Below, in pieces: positions 8,139-18,432 of a stretch of DNA of 64,000 nt. The position numbers were made by a program, and so were the translations under genes. The notes beneath the pieces are model-generated. The model saw only the letters and a list, made by a program, of their open reading frames with translations, searched no databases and had not been told where the DNA came from. The stretch covers positions 54,786 to 118,785 of the forward strand of contig CAMDJW010000007.1 in NCBI GenBank assembly GCA_945901025.1, in the 5' to 3' direction. The stretch is from Spirosoma fluviale (lineage in GTDB: Bacteria > Bacteroidota > Bacteroidia > Cytophagales > Spirosomataceae). The number at the start of each line of letters is the position of its first letter. Within the stretch, counting starts at the first letter, position 1.

Positions 8139-8849
8139 ATGATGTCTAAACGTGTTGCAATCATCATACCGGTTTATAAAAATACCTTAAACGCAAATGA
8201 GGCTAAATCTCTAGCACAATGCAAAAAGGTATTACATCAATACCCCATCATTTTTGTAGCTCCTAAAAGTTTACATGCAGAATATTTTACTAGTGAAGAT
8301 CAAGTCGTAAGATTTGATGACTCATATTTCAAAAGCCCTAAAACCTATAATAAATTATTAATCAACCCTATGTTTTATGAGCAGTTTATTGATTATGAAT
8401 TTATGCTCATTCACCAATTAGACGCATACGTATTTAAAGATGAATTGGAAAAATGGTGTAATAAAGGGTATGATTATATTGGGGCTCCCAAACTAAAACT
8501 CAAGTTTTTAAAAAAGGAAAACCCTTTTGTTATGCCCATTTTTGAACCCATTTTATTTAATGGGGGCTTTTCATTAAGGCGAATTCAACCCATCATAAAA
8601 TTCTTAAAGGTTTATAATACTTTCATTCCTGCTTGGCCTGCGAATGAAGATAGTTTATTCTCTGTATATCACAAAAGGGCTTTTCCGCTGAGATTCATGT
8701 TAAAATTGCCAACTTGGAAAGAAGGTCTCTCATTTGCATTCGAAAAAAATCCCCAAATAAGCTACGGCCTACAAGGGGATTCTTTACCTTTCGGTTGCCA
8801 CGCTTGGGAAAAATACAATCCTTCGTTTTGGCAGAAATTTATAAATTAG
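8139..8849 (+). CDS. DUF5672 domain protein, glycan-associated
   Basis: About 236 residues. A GTG at 8121 would extend the frame into the preceding gene, but ATG 8139 or 8142 (MSKRVAIIIPVYK) fits the domain start and sits directly after the stop of the GT2 gene. Recognisable DUF5672 features are VAIIIPVYKN, FMLIHQLDAYVF and YDYIGAPKLK, then FNGGFSLRR. DUF5672 proteins are found in glycan biosynthesis loci and resemble glycosyltransferases; activity is unproven. It presumably acts with the adjacent GT2 in surface polysaccharide synthesis. Confidence 0.85.
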   Translation: MMSKRVAIIIPVYKNTLNANEAKSLAQCKKVLHQYPIIFVAPKSLHAEYFTSEDQVVRFDDSYFKSPKTYNKLLINPMFYEQFIDYEFMLIHQLDAYVFKDELEKWCNKGYDYIGAPKLKLKFLKKENPFVMPIFEPILFNGGFSLRRIQPIIKFLKVYNTFIPAWPANEDSLFSVYHKRAFPLRFMLKLPTWKEGLSFAFEKNPQISYGLQGDSLPFGCHAWEKYNPSFWQKFIN

Positions 8850-8857
8850 AACTAGGT

Positions 8858-9172
8858 TTAAGCTTTAAATTGTTCGCGCAATGGACGAACATTTCTTCGA
8901 GATATCGAAATAACATCACCATTCACTAATCGAAAAGCCTTTTGAGACTTGAAATCAATATGTACAATAGAATCTGGGTTAATTAAAGCCGATTTTGATG
9001 GACGTATGAATTGATATTCAGTGAGCATCGTAGCAAAATACTTCAATGTCCTACAGGTTAAAAAACGCTTACCATCTTGGGTGAATATATTCGAATAGTT
9101 TCCTTCTCCTTTAATAACTAAGATTTCTTTAACTGGTATCTTTACCGAACCCAGTACAACATATTCTACCAT
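8858..9172 (-). CDS. Stand-alone LytTR DNA-binding protein
   Basis: 104 residues made almost entirely of one LytTR domain: IKGEGNYSNIFTQDG near 20-34, FIRPSKSALINPDSIVHI near 55-72 and SISRRNVRPLREQF at the C-terminus. There is no receiver domain, and no histidine kinase is adjacent. It likely acts as a small transcription regulator controlled by expression level or an unseen partner. It converges with the DUF5672 gene (8-base gap). A minus-strand TAnnTTTG element at 9231-9224 lies upstream. Confidence 0.88.
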   Translation of the reverse strand: MVEYVVLGSVKIPVKEILVIKGEGNYSNIFTQDGKRFLTCRTLKYFATMLTEYQFIRPSKSALINPDSIVHIDFKSQKAFRLVNGDVISISRRNVRPLREQFKA

Positions 9173-9223
9173 ATTATTATGTTTTAACTTAAATTAGAAG
9201 CGTTTATAGGAACAACAATAATA

Positions 9224-9231
9224 CAAAAGTA
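9224..9231 (-). promoter_or_regulatory. Predicted -7 element of the LytTR gene
   Basis: The minus strand reads TACTTTTG (TAnnTTTG). It would give a leader of about 45 bases. The rest of the 9173-9466 gap, between the divergent LytTR and aldo/keto reductase genes, is strongly AT-rich; I see no further ORF or RNA in it. Confidence 0.45.
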
Positions 9232-9466
9232 CTTTAAAAAAAAATCAATAATAAAACGAATCGTGTTATTTGCGTTATTAACTTATTAACAATTTCAAAT
9301 CGTTGATTAAAAAGATTTTATTTAACAAAATATTTTATGTTTCAACATATATATTCATCCTTAAAATTTCAAAATAAATCAATCTTTCATCCATTTATAT
9401 AATTATCGACTTAAACATTGAGCCTAAAAAAACATTATTTAAATTGCACCTCAAATATTATAAAAA

Positions 9467-10438
9467 ATGAAAACTAGAGAATTCGGTAAAACAAATTGGC
9501 TTATCAGTGAGCTAGGTTATGGGATGTGGGGATTGGTGGATTGGTCAGGTTCTGATCAAAATGAGGTGGAAAAGTCATTAGAAATGTCCGTGGAGTTAGG
9601 GTGCAATTTTTTTGATACTGCTTGGGGATACGGAGAAGGAAGGAGTGAACAAATATTAGGTAAATTGCTCCGCAGGCACTCGGATAAAAAATTATATGGT
9701 GCTTCAAAAATACCCCCTAAGAATTTTATATGGCCATCAAAAGCCGGATTCCAATTAAAAGACTGCTTCCCCGCTTCACATATCATTGAATACACGGAAA
9801 AAAGTTTGAAAAATTTGAATGTCGACCAAATTGACTTGCAACAGTTTCATGTTTGGGAAGATGGATGGTCAGATCAGGATGAATGGAAAATGGCCATTGA
9901 AAAACTAACCAAAGAAGGTAAAGTGGCTCACTGGGGGGTATCGGTAAATCGTTGGGAACCCAACAACTGCCTTAAGACAATCGAAACAGGAATGATCTCT
10001 TCGGTCCAAGTGATTTATAATATTTATGATCAGAATCCAGAGGATGAGCTTTTTCCCTTGTGTAAGAAAATGGATGTCGGGATTATTGCTCGCGTACCTT
10101 TCGACGAAGGAAGTTTGACTGGGTTGCTAACGTATGATACTATATTTCCTGCTGATGACTGGCGATCAACCTATTTCGTTCCAGAAAATTTAACGTCAAG
10201 TGTAGATCATGCAAATGCATTGAAACCGATTATTCCAGAAGGAATGGATATGCCCGAAATGGCTTTGAGATTTATTCTTTCAAATCCTGACGTTGGAACC
10301 ATTATTCCTGGGATGCGTAAGATTAAACATGTGCAAAGTAATATCTCTTGCTCGGATGGACAAGGATTACCAAAAGCTAAAATAGATGAGTTAAGAAATC
10401 ACCGCTGGGAACGCCAACCTACCGAATGGTCCCAATAG
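9467..10438 (+). CDS. Aldo/keto reductase
   Basis: 323-residue NAD(P)H-dependent oxidoreductase of the AKR superfamily, cytoplasmic. The catalytic tetrad can be read as D50 and Y55 (FFDTAWGYGEG), K81 (GASKIPP) and H128 (QQFHVWED). The C-terminal GTIIPGMRKIKHVQSN segment is the usual cofactor phosphate-binding region. The substrate is not predictable. Its 3' end overlaps that of the convergent rhodanese-thioredoxin gene by 20 bases. Confidence 0.92.
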   Translation: MKTREFGKTNWLISELGYGMWGLVDWSGSDQNEVEKSLEMSVELGCNFFDTAWGYGEGRSEQILGKLLRRHSDKKLYGASKIPPKNFIWPSKAGFQLKDCFPASHIIEYTEKSLKNLNVDQIDLQQFHVWEDGWSDQDEWKMAIEKLTKEGKVAHWGVSVNRWEPNNCLKTIETGMISSVQVIYNIYDQNPEDELFPLCKKMDVGIIARVPFDEGSLTGLLTYDTIFPADDWRSTYFVPENLTSSVDHANALKPIIPEGMDMPEMALRFILSNPDVGTIIPGMRKIKHVQSNISCSDGQGLPKAKIDELRNHRWERQPTEWSQ

Positions 10439-11141
10439 ATTGATCAAATAATTCTTTTAATTGAGCTTCTTCTCGAAATCCCGATGTTTTTTGTAACAAT
10501 TTCCCTTTCTGGAATACCAAAAAACTCGGGATTTCGTCTATCTCATATTTTTGCAAAACAGCTTGATTGCCATCGGCCTCCACTTTTAATACAGTTACTT
10601 TGCCTTTATAATCATTCAATAATTTATCGACCGTTGGCATCATCTTAAGACAAGGCGCACACCACTTAGCATAAAAATCGACCACCACAGCATTTTCTCC
10701 CTGAATTAGTTTTCCAAATGCAACAAGATCCCAAGCCTCATCATGCTTCACATTGGGAACTCCTTCCAAAGGCTTCAATTTTGTGGTCCACTTTAAATAA
10801 CCGCCTTGAAGCTCGGTCACCTGAAATCCTTCTTTACGCAAAATTTCTGCAGCTTGTGCAGACCGACCACCCGAGAGGCAATATACAAATACAGGTTTGT
10901 CTTTAGGTAGGTCCTTGATTTTATTGGCAAAATCGGGGGATCTGAAGTCGATGTTTGTGGCCTTAGGCAAATGGCCTCCACCAAATTCACCGGCTGTCCT
11001 CACGTCTAATAAAAAAGCATTGGAGGTTTCTTGTAATTTCTTTTCAAAAGATTCCACAGGAAGATTTTGGGCAAATACCGTAAAATTGAGTGTCAAAAAT
11101 GTGCCGACAAGATATAGTTTATTAAGCGAGTTAGATTTCAT
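10419..11141 (-). CDS. Exported rhodanese-thioredoxin fusion protein
   Basis: 240 residues: signal peptide (about 1-24, ending VFAQ), rhodanese domain (about 28-122) with active-site Cys88 in YCLSGGRS, and a thioredoxin domain (about 135-238) with C161-A-P-C164. It is probably periplasmic, handling sulfane sulfur or persulfides and reducing them through the thioredoxin half. Both catalytic centres look intact. The pair of domains as one exported protein is a useful arrangement: sulfur transfer needs a dithiol to regenerate it. It converges on the aldo/keto reductase gene with a 20-base overlap. A LytTR-free intergenic region separates it from eno. Confidence 0.88.
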   Translation of the reverse strand: MKSNSLNKLYLVGTFLTLNFTVFAQNLPVESFEKKLQETSNAFLLDVRTAGEFGGGHLPKATNIDFRSPDFANKIKDLPKDKPVFVYCLSGGRSAQAAEILRKEGFQVTELQGGYLKWTTKLKPLEGVPNVKHDEAWDLVAFGKLIQGENAVVVDFYAKWCAPCLKMMPTVDKLLNDYKGKVTVLKVEADGNQAVLQKYEIDEIPSFLVFQKGKLLQKTSGFREEAQLKELFDQSIGTIR

Positions 11142-11166
11142 AAAAGGTTTATTTACAGATATTTAA

Positions 11167-12552
<1,386 letters not shown>

Positions 12553-12559
12553 TGCATAT

Positions 12560-12877
12560 ATGAATCTGATAAAAACGCTTTTTTGGGGCAATTATCGATT
12601 TTACTCTATTTCCACGAGTGTATTATTTGTGTGGATGTTTTTTTTAGATACGAATGATTTGTCTGTTCAATACCGATTATGGGATGAATTAAGCAATATC
12701 AAATCTGAAAAGACTTATTACCAAAAAAAATTAAAGGAGTTGGAAAAAGAACGCCGACTGGTGATCGGAAACCCTGCTTTATTAGAAAAATATGCGAGAG
12801 AAAAGTACTTAATGAAAAAACCCAAAGAAGATATCTTCGTGGTGGTTGACGAAAATAATCAACCGATCGAACGATAA
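12560..12877 (+). CDS. Septum formation initiator family protein (FtsB/DivIC-like)
   Basis: 105 residues. A short cytoplasmic N-terminus, one membrane segment (about 15-31, SISTSVLFVWMFFL), then a coiled coil (about 40-72, LWDELSNIKSEKTYYQKKLKELEKERR) and the conserved YAREKYLMKKPKEDIFVV motif of DivIC/FtsB. It probably forms part of the divisome with FtsL and FtsQ. The eno-ftsB pairing is common in many bacteria, and the 7-base gap supports cotranscription. A strong hairpin terminator follows. Confidence 0.88.
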   Translation: MNLIKTLFWGNYRFYSISTSVLFVWMFFLDTNDLSVQYRLWDELSNIKSEKTYYQKKLKELEKERRLVIGNPALLEKYAREKYLMKKPKEDIFVVVDENNQPIER

Positions 12878-12897
12878 ATTTTATTCAAACTAAAAAT

Positions 12898-12931
12898 AAA
12901 AAAGCCCTTTCGTTGGAAAGGGCTTTTTTTT
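12898..12931. terminator. Bidirectional intrinsic terminator
   Basis: Stem AGCCCTTTC (12903-12911) pairs with GAAAGGGCT (12916-12924) around GTTG, flanked by A-run and T-run on both sides. It serves the eno-divIC unit on plus and the gpmI-acyltransferase unit on minus. Confidence 0.9.
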
Positions 12932-13589
12932 ATATCTTAATATCTTTACTAGATAAGCTTGATTTTTCCGCCGGATTTCCTTTCCAAATACTCCAAGGAT
13001 CCGTTTTTTGCCTCGTTAAATTCGCACCCATGGCAACTAATGTTCCCTCTCCCAAAACAGATTTATCTCGAATCGTGGCATTGACACCAAAAAAACAATA
13101 ATCCCCCACTTCGCAACGTCCCGAAAGCACTACATGTGAAGTGAAAAATACATGATTCCCAATCGTGCCGTGATGACCTATGTGATTCCCTGACCACAAA
13201 ACACAATTATTCCCAATCGTCACATAAGGCTGTATCGTATTGTCTTCTAAAATAAAACAGTTATCGCCAATCTTATCTGTCAGGACCGTAGCATGAGAAC
13301 TAATGTAAGAAATATAAGAATATCCTTTTTCTAAACCTTGTTCGTAGACCCTTGCCCGAACTTGGTTCATGTTTTTTTCCGTTAATGGCGCAAAAAATTT
13401 AAACTCCGCCGGAGGATATACTTGTTCAACCGTCTCAAAAGGAACTAAAGGCAAGCCATGAAACTGCTGCTCCTCTATAAACTCTTCCTCTACCGTAAAA
13501 GCAACCACCTCATGTTCTGTATCATTTTGCAAATAATAGAGCGCCAATTCTGCTGTAAGCGTATTCCCAAATATGACAATTTTAGACAT
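12930..13589 (-). CDS. Hexapeptide-repeat acyltransferase, PglD/NeuD-like
   Basis: 219 residues. The N-terminus KIVIFGNTLTAELALYYL is a Rossmann-like nucleotide-binding part as in PglD/NeuD sugar O- or N-acetyltransferases. From about 100 on, left-handed beta-helix repeats are visible (IGDNCFILEDNTIQPYVTIGNN, GNHIGHHGTIGNHVFF, LSGRCEVGDYCFFG). The His pair in GNHIGHHG is the probable catalytic site. It likely acetylates a sugar nucleotide or surface glycan. It lies 11 bases downstream of gpmI in the same direction; its last codons run into the shared terminator. Confidence 0.85.
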   Translation of the reverse strand: MSKIVIFGNTLTAELALYYLQNDTEHEVVAFTVEEEFIEEQQFHGLPLVPFETVEQVYPPAEFKFFAPLTEKNMNQVRARVYEQGLEKGYSYISYISSHATVLTDKIGDNCFILEDNTIQPYVTIGNNCVLWSGNHIGHHGTIGNHVFFTSHVVLSGRCEVGDYCFFGVNATIRDKSVLGEGTLVAMGANLTRQKTDPWSIWKGNPAEKSSLSSKDIKI

Positions 13590-13600
13590 AGTAAAGCTAT

Positions 13601-15121
13601 TTAAAACAAGGCAACCCCTGTCATTTCCTTGGGTTGATTTACCCCCATTAATTTTAAGATTGTTGGCGAAACATCCCCTAATTTACCATCCGCTAATGTA
13701 GGATGAAAATCTTTATCCACTAAAATACAAGGCACTAAATTGGTAGAATGTGCCGTATTAGGCGAACCATCTTCATTAATCATAACATCCGCATTTCCAT
13801 GATCAGCGATAATAATAAAAGAATATCCATGTTTAAGACCCACATTTACCACCGATTCAGCGCAAGAATCAACGGTTTCCACGGCCTTTACAACCGCTTG
13901 AAAAACGCCTGTGTGGCCAACCATATCAGGGTTTGCAAAATTCAAACAAACAAAATCAACTTCCTCTTTTTCCAATTCAGGTACTAAAGCGTCTCTTAAT
14001 TCAGCCGCCGACATTTCCGGCTGCAAATCATAGGTGGCTACCTTAGGAGAATTGCGCATCAAATTAGTTTGTCCAATAAATGGATTTTCCCTTCCTCCCG
14101 AAAAGAAAAAAGTTACGTGAGGATACTTTTCGGTTTCAGCGATGCGAATTTGTTTTTTACCAGCTCCCTCTAAAACCTCCCCCATCGTCATGGGTAAATT
14201 AGAATCATTAAATATCACATGAACTCCTTTGAATTCTTTGTCATATTCGATCATCGTCAAATAATATAAATCCAAAGGTTTCATTCCCTGTTCAGGAAAT
14301 TCTTTTTGGGTTAACGCCTGCGTGATTTCTCTGCCCCGGTCGGTTCTAAAATTGAAACAAATGACCACATCACCTGATTCAATATTTCCTTTTGGTGAGC
14401 CATCCGCATTTGTCATAATGATGGGTTTGACAAACTCATCTGTCACGCCATCTGCATAACTTTTAGCGATAGAGGCTAAAACATCTTGGCTCGCATCACC
14501 AGTTCCATGAACCATTGCGTTATATGCAAGGGCTACTCGCTCCCAGCGATTATCGCGATCCATCGCAAAATAACGACCTGTAACGGTTGCTATTTGTGTA
14601 TTCGTTTTTAGGGTATGTTGGTATAAGTCGGTCAAAAAATTCAAGCCCGATTTAGGATCCGTATCTCGACCATCCGTAAAAGCATGAACAAATACCTTTT
14701 TTAAACCCGCCTCTGAAGCGGTGGTCAACAAAGATTTCAAATGCTCGATGTGGGCGTGAACGCCACCATCAGAAACTAGGCCAATAAAATGGACTGACTT
14801 GTTATTTTGTGCAGCATAATCAAAGGCCTTGGCTAGTTCTACTTCTTGGCCTAAGGTATTTTCTTTAACTGCTTTATTGATTCTAACTAAGTTTTGATAT
14901 ACAACTCGGCCTGCGCCTAAATTCATGTGCCCCACTTCCGAATTTCCCATTTGACCTTCCGGCAAACCCACAGCTAAACCAGATGCTTCTAATTTTGCAT
15001 GTGGATACTTTTGATAAAGCGAGTCTATAAAAGGTGTTTTAGCTGCGTCAATGGCGGAAACCTTTGGGTTGGTCGCTATCCCCCAACCATCTAAAATCAT
15101 TAATACTACTTTTTTATTCAC
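13601..15121 (-). CDS. gpmI: 2,3-bisphosphoglycerate-independent phosphoglycerate mutase
   Basis: Mn-dependent interconversion of 3- and 2-phosphoglycerate, 506 residues, full length. Key features: VLMILDGWGI at the N-terminus, the phosphoserine nucleophile in GQMGNSEVGHMNLGAGR (around residue 62), HAFTDGRDTDPKSG, FNFRTDRGREITQ, and the C-terminal metal site ADHGNADVM and TAHSTNLVP. It is close to eno, the next step of glycolysis, though on the opposite strand. It probably heads a unit with the acyltransferase gene. Confidence 0.97.
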   Translation of the reverse strand: MNKKVVLMILDGWGIATNPKVSAIDAAKTPFIDSLYQKYPHAKLEASGLAVGLPEGQMGNSEVGHMNLGAGRVVYQNLVRINKAVKENTLGQEVELAKAFDYAAQNNKSVHFIGLVSDGGVHAHIEHLKSLLTTASEAGLKKVFVHAFTDGRDTDPKSGLNFLTDLYQHTLKTNTQIATVTGRYFAMDRDNRWERVALAYNAMVHGTGDASQDVLASIAKSYADGVTDEFVKPIIMTNADGSPKGNIESGDVVICFNFRTDRGREITQALTQKEFPEQGMKPLDLYYLTMIEYDKEFKGVHVIFNDSNLPMTMGEVLEGAGKKQIRIAETEKYPHVTFFFSGGRENPFIGQTNLMRNSPKVATYDLQPEMSAAELRDALVPELEKEEVDFVCLNFANPDMVGHTGVFQAVVKAVETVDSCAESVVNVGLKHGYSFIIIADHGNADVMINEDGSPNTAHSTNLVPCILVDKDFHPTLADGKLGDVSPTILKLMGVNQPKEMTGVALF

Positions 15122-15171
15122 AGAAATTTTGCTTAGAATTTTATAAAATTAACCAAAATACAGATAAATGT

Positions 15172-15858
15172 CTATTGTCGATCGGTCATTTGTTGGGACA
15201 AAGTCAAAATATCTTTCACCTCAATAATGTTTTTATGATAGCCAAAAACCGCACACTCAATCATTGCCTTGCCTAATTCTGATAACCTAGATGTGTGGTT
15301 GGGTATGACTACTTTGAAAAATGGGTAAATCCAATCAATGTATTTATAATAGGGCAGTGTATTTTTCATCCCAACAGTCGGTTGTAGGTACCCCGGTCTA
15401 AACGCATACGTATTTTTAAAGCCCAATTTAGCCAAGTCGTTTTCCGTTCTTCCCTTAACACGCGCCCACATGACAGATCCTTTTTCTGTGGAATCTGTTG
15501 CGGAACCTGATATATAAGAGAAGGTCATGTTGGGATTCGATTTAGCCAAAATGGTGGCAAAGCCAATCGTCAACGTATGCGTTTTCAATGTAAATTCATC
15601 TTCTTTCATGCCGATGGAAGAAACGCCTAGACAAAATAAGCAGGCATCATATGGATGAACTATTTCGCTCAAACTCGCTGGTTCATAAAAATCAAGTAAT
15701 TGGAATTCTTTCAATTTGGGATGAATATAACCCGTAGGCTTACGTCCGATCACTAAAACCTCCTCGATGTATGGTGAGTTAAGTGCCTCATGCAGGACCC
15801 CCTCGCCCACCATTCCAGTGGCACCCGTAATTATAATTTTGATTTTAACTTTTTCCAT
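15172..15858 (-). CDS. NAD(P)-binding Rossmann protein, SDR/epimerase-like
   Basis: 228 residues with the N-terminal nucleotide-binding motif GATGMVGEGVLHEAL (about 11-25). LFCLGVSSIGM follows, then SYISGSATDSTEKGS and a WARVKGRTENDL segment replacing the usual YxxxK. This pattern is that of atypical SDR proteins often annotated as epimerases. The substrate is unknown. It is separated from gpmI by 50 bases and from the plus-strand Dabb gene by 40 bases. Confidence 0.82.
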   Translation of the reverse strand: MEKVKIKIIITGATGMVGEGVLHEALNSPYIEEVLVIGRKPTGYIHPKLKEFQLLDFYEPASLSEIVHPYDACLFCLGVSSIGMKEDEFTLKTHTLTIGFATILAKSNPNMTFSYISGSATDSTEKGSVMWARVKGRTENDLAKLGFKNTYAFRPGYLQPTVGMKNTLPYYKYIDWIYPFFKVVIPNHTSRLSELGKAMIECAVFGYHKNIIEVKDILTLSQQMTDRQ

Positions 15859-15898
15859 AGTAGAATTGAATATATTTTAATTTAAAAACTTCCAAAAA

Positions 15899-16291
15899 AT
15901 GACTGACCGACGTACATTTATTCAACAATCTGGGCTGATGGCCGCGGGATTGTCAAATGGCTTAAACGCTCCTGCCTCTATGACTTTTATACATCACGTA
16001 CTCTTTTGGGCCAAAAACCCTGAAAACCAATCCGAAAAAGATCAATTATTCAAGGCCTTAAAATCCTTAGGCAAATTACCTATGATTCAATCCGCTCATG
16101 TGGGAAAGCCTATCGTTACAGACTTTGACAAACCCGTTACTGAGGCAAGTTATACCTTTTCCGTGGTGTTAATCTTTGATAACGCTGAAAAAGAAAAGGA
16201 ATATCTGTATCATCCATTACATAAAAAATTCATAGATGACAACAAGCATTTGTGGGGAAAAGTTCAAGTCATTGACTCCCAAATGATTTAA
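15899..16291 (+). CDS. Dabb (stress-responsive A/B barrel) protein with twin-arginine leader
   Basis: 130 residues. The first about 27 residues contain DRRTFIQQSGLMAAG, close to a Tat motif but with a short hydrophobic core. The Dabb domain then starts at once (MTFIHHVLFWAKNPEN...) and runs to the end, with the typical HVGKPIVTD and YTFSVVLIFDNAEKEKEYLYHPLHKKF segments. Dabb domains form dimeric ferredoxin-like barrels; function here is unknown. It may be periplasmic if the leader works. Followed by a strong terminator. Confidence 0.82.
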   Translation: MTDRRTFIQQSGLMAAGLSNGLNAPASMTFIHHVLFWAKNPENQSEKDQLFKALKSLGKLPMIQSAHVGKPIVTDFDKPVTEASYTFSVVLIFDNAEKEKEYLYHPLHKKFIDDNKHLWGKVQVIDSQMI

Positions 16292-16313
16292 ATGCTATTT
16301 TTATTATTGCCTT

Positions 16314-16360
16314 ACATGCTCATTAAATTTTCAATGAAATTTAGTGAGCATGTTTTTTTG
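16314..16360. terminator. Bidirectional intrinsic terminator
   Basis: 17-bp stem, 16314-16330 with 16337-16353 (one G-U position), loop TCAATG, then a T-run on plus. The right arm contains the stop codon and last codons of the minus-strand VTT gene. Confidence 0.85.
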
Positions 16361-17048
16361 CTAAATAAAACATACCTGCTCCTGATAAAACTAAAAGGGC
16401 GAGGCTAACAAAGTCTTGCCAATGAGCACTTTGCGGATTATTCCATAAATATTCAATCGACTTTGCCTGCATGCCCGTCCAAACGGCCAGCAAAGTTCTA
16501 GGTAACATCCCTAATGTCCCTGCGATAAAAAATTTCTGGATACTTACTCCTAAAAATGCCATGATGGCGTTCGTAATAGCAAAGGGAAATACGGGGGATA
16601 GTCGGGCTAAAAATACCCAAGAAAATGAATTTGACTGAACATGGTCTAAAAATGAAGCTGATTTAAATTTTGATTTAATAAAAGTCAAAAGAGCCTCCCC
16701 CTTAAATAATTTAGCGACAAAAAACCCTAGCAATGAAGCCTTGGAGTATGCGATGATGAGCGGTATTATACCATTTAATCCCCAGATGTAGCCAGTAAAC
16801 AATGCAAAAAAAGTGGTTGGACTAAAGGCAAGACCCATGATAAAAATGGCTAAACACCAAAAAACAAAAAGTCCAACGCCCTGTAAAGATTGAAAAAAAT
16901 CAGGATTAGAAATGGCATAATAACCCAAGACACCACTTGAAACTAGAGGCAATGCCCCCATCCAAACTAAGTATAAAACTTCAATAATCATTTTGCGACT
17001 AAATGGCATGGGCTTGGGTTGGGCCAACAAAGATACATCAGTTTTCAT
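16341..17048 (-). CDS. TVP38/TMEM64 family (VTT domain) membrane protein
   Basis: 235 residues with about six hydrophobic segments. The VTT/SNARE-associated domain is recognisable: FFALFTGYIWGLNGIIPLIIAYSKASLLGFFVAKLF, then FVFLARLSPVFPFAITNAIMAFLGVS, the conserved re-entrant loop, and GTLGMLPRTLLAVWTG. This corresponds to DedA/TMEM41-type proteins thought to move lipids between leaflets. It is divergent from hisH with 55 bases between start codons. Confidence 0.87.
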   Translation of the reverse strand: MKTDVSLLAQPKPMPFSRKMIIEVLYLVWMGALPLVSSGVLGYYAISNPDFFQSLQGVGLFVFWCLAIFIMGLAFSPTTFFALFTGYIWGLNGIIPLIIAYSKASLLGFFVAKLFKGEALLTFIKSKFKSASFLDHVQSNSFSWVFLARLSPVFPFAITNAIMAFLGVSIQKFFIAGTLGMLPRTLLAVWTGMQAKSIEYLWNNPQSAHWQDFVSLALLVLSGAGMFYLAKKHAH

Positions 17049-17066
17049 AATGCAAGCCCTTTTCCC

Positions 17067-17074
17067 TACCTTTG
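17067..17074 (+). promoter_or_regulatory. Predicted -7 element of the his operon
   Basis: TACCTTTG (TAnnTTTG), 29 bases upstream of the hisH ATG. The -33 region reads TTTTC rather than TTTG. Confidence 0.5.
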
Positions 17075-17103
17075 CAACGCGTTTTGCGCATTAATTTTTC
17101 CAT

Positions 17104-17691
17104 ATGAACATTGCTATTATTAAATATAATGCGGGTAATGTGGCTTCGGTCATGTATGCTTTAGATAGAATCGGGGCAAAATATACATGGACAGATGATG
17201 AAAAAGTAATCCAAGCCGCTGATAAAGTGATCTTTCCTGGAGTGGGTGAAGCGAGTACGGCGATGGCCTATTTGAGGGAGAAAAAATTAGATCAATTAAT
17301 TCCTACGCTTAAGCAACCGGTACTAGCGACCTGCATAGGAATGCAATTATTATGCAAACATTCAGAGGAAAATGACACGGATTGTATGGGCGTTTTTGAT
17401 GTAAACATTATACGTTTTCAATCGAATGACTTAAAAATTCCTCACGTAGGCTGGAATTCCATCCAAGCTACTGGTGAAAACGACCTCATGAAAGGCTTGA
17501 ATGAAACAGAATTTGTCTATTTCGTTCACTCATTTTACGCGCCAGTATATCAAGATACTTCGGCTACCTGCGATTATATACAGCCTTTTTCAGCGATGTT
17601 GCAAAAGGATAATTTTTTTGCAGCACAATTTCATGCTGAAATCAGTGGAAAAGTGGGCCAAAAAATCATACAAAACTTTTTAGATTTATAA
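17104..17691 (+). CDS. hisH: Imidazole glycerol phosphate synthase, glutamine amidotransferase subunit
   Basis: Supplies ammonia from glutamine to HisF in histidine biosynthesis. 195 residues, standard length. The catalytic triad is Cys77 (ATCIGMQLL), His177 and Glu179 (QFHAEISG). The last motif has Ala between His and Glu where Pro is usual; this is seen in some families and need not impair activity. The start NIAIIKYNAGNVASV is typical of HisH. First gene of a tight hisH-hisA-hisF-hisIE run. Confidence 0.96.
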   Translation: MNIAIIKYNAGNVASVMYALDRIGAKYTWTDDEKVIQAADKVIFPGVGEASTAMAYLREKKLDQLIPTLKQPVLATCIGMQLLCKHSEENDTDCMGVFDVNIIRFQSNDLKIPHVGWNSIQATGENDLMKGLNETEFVYFVHSFYAPVYQDTSATCDYIQPFSAMLQKDNFFAAQFHAEISGKVGQKIIQNFLDL

Positions 17692-17697
17692 TCCATT

Positions 17698-18432
17698 ATG
17701 TTCCAAATCATTCCAGCCATAGATTTAATAGAAGGCCAATGCGTTCGTTTAACGCAGGGTGATTATGCACAAAAAAAAGTGTATTCGTCGGATCCTTTAG
17801 AAGTAGCCAAGGCATTTGAAGGCGCGGGTATTAAAAGGTTGCACTTAGTGGATTTGGATGGGGCAAAGGCAAAAAAAATAGTTAATATCCATGTTCTTGA
17901 GAAAATCGCCAAAGGAACTTCGTTGCACATCGATTTTGGTGGTGGCGTTCAATCCGATGAAATGATCGATTTAGCCTTTTCGGCGGGAGCATCTCAAATA
18001 ACGGCCGGAAGTATTGCGGTTAAAAATCCTACATTAGTGGTAGGCTGGTTCCAAAAATATGGAGCGGAGAAAATCATTGTGGGCGCAGATGCCCATCATG
18101 AGCAGATCGCTGTGTCGGGTTGGCAAGAAAATTCCAATATTTCCATATTTGACTTCTTAACCGATTATGAAAAGGCCGGAGCTCGTTACATTATTTCCAC
18201 AGATGTGGCCAAAGATGGATTATTGCAAGGCCCGAGCTTTGAATTATATGAAAAAATACAAGTTCAGAATCCTAGTTTACACATCATCGCCAGTGGCGGG
18301 GTAGCGAATATGGACGATTTGAATCAATTAAAAGAAATGAATCTTTTTGGCGTCATTGTGGGAAAGGCTTTTTATGAAGGCAGGATCACCTTAGATGAAT
18401 TAGCTTCATTTTCAAATAACTCGTTATGTTAA
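17698..18432 (+). CDS. hisA: ProFAR isomerase (phosphoribosylformimino-AICAR isomerase)
   Basis: (Beta/alpha)8-barrel enzyme of histidine biosynthesis, 244 residues. The N-terminal catalytic Asp lies in [15 protein letters not shown] and the second in [13 protein letters not shown]. Phosphate-binding glycines are in DFGGGVQSD and [10 protein letters not shown]. It lies 6 bases after hisH and overlaps hisF by 7 bases, so translation is likely coupled. Confidence 0.97.
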   Translation: MFQIIPAIDLIEGQCVRLTQGDYAQKKVYSSDPLEVAKAFEGAGIKRLHLVDLDGAKAKKIVNIHVLEKIAKGTSLHIDFGGGVQSDEMIDLAFSAGASQITAGSIAVKNPTLVVGWFQKYGAEKIIVGADAHHEQIAVSGWQENSNISIFDFLTDYEKAGARYIISTDVAKDGLLQGPSFELYEKIQVQNPSLHIIASGGVANMDDLNQLKEMNLFGVIVGKAFYEGRITLDELASFSNNSLC

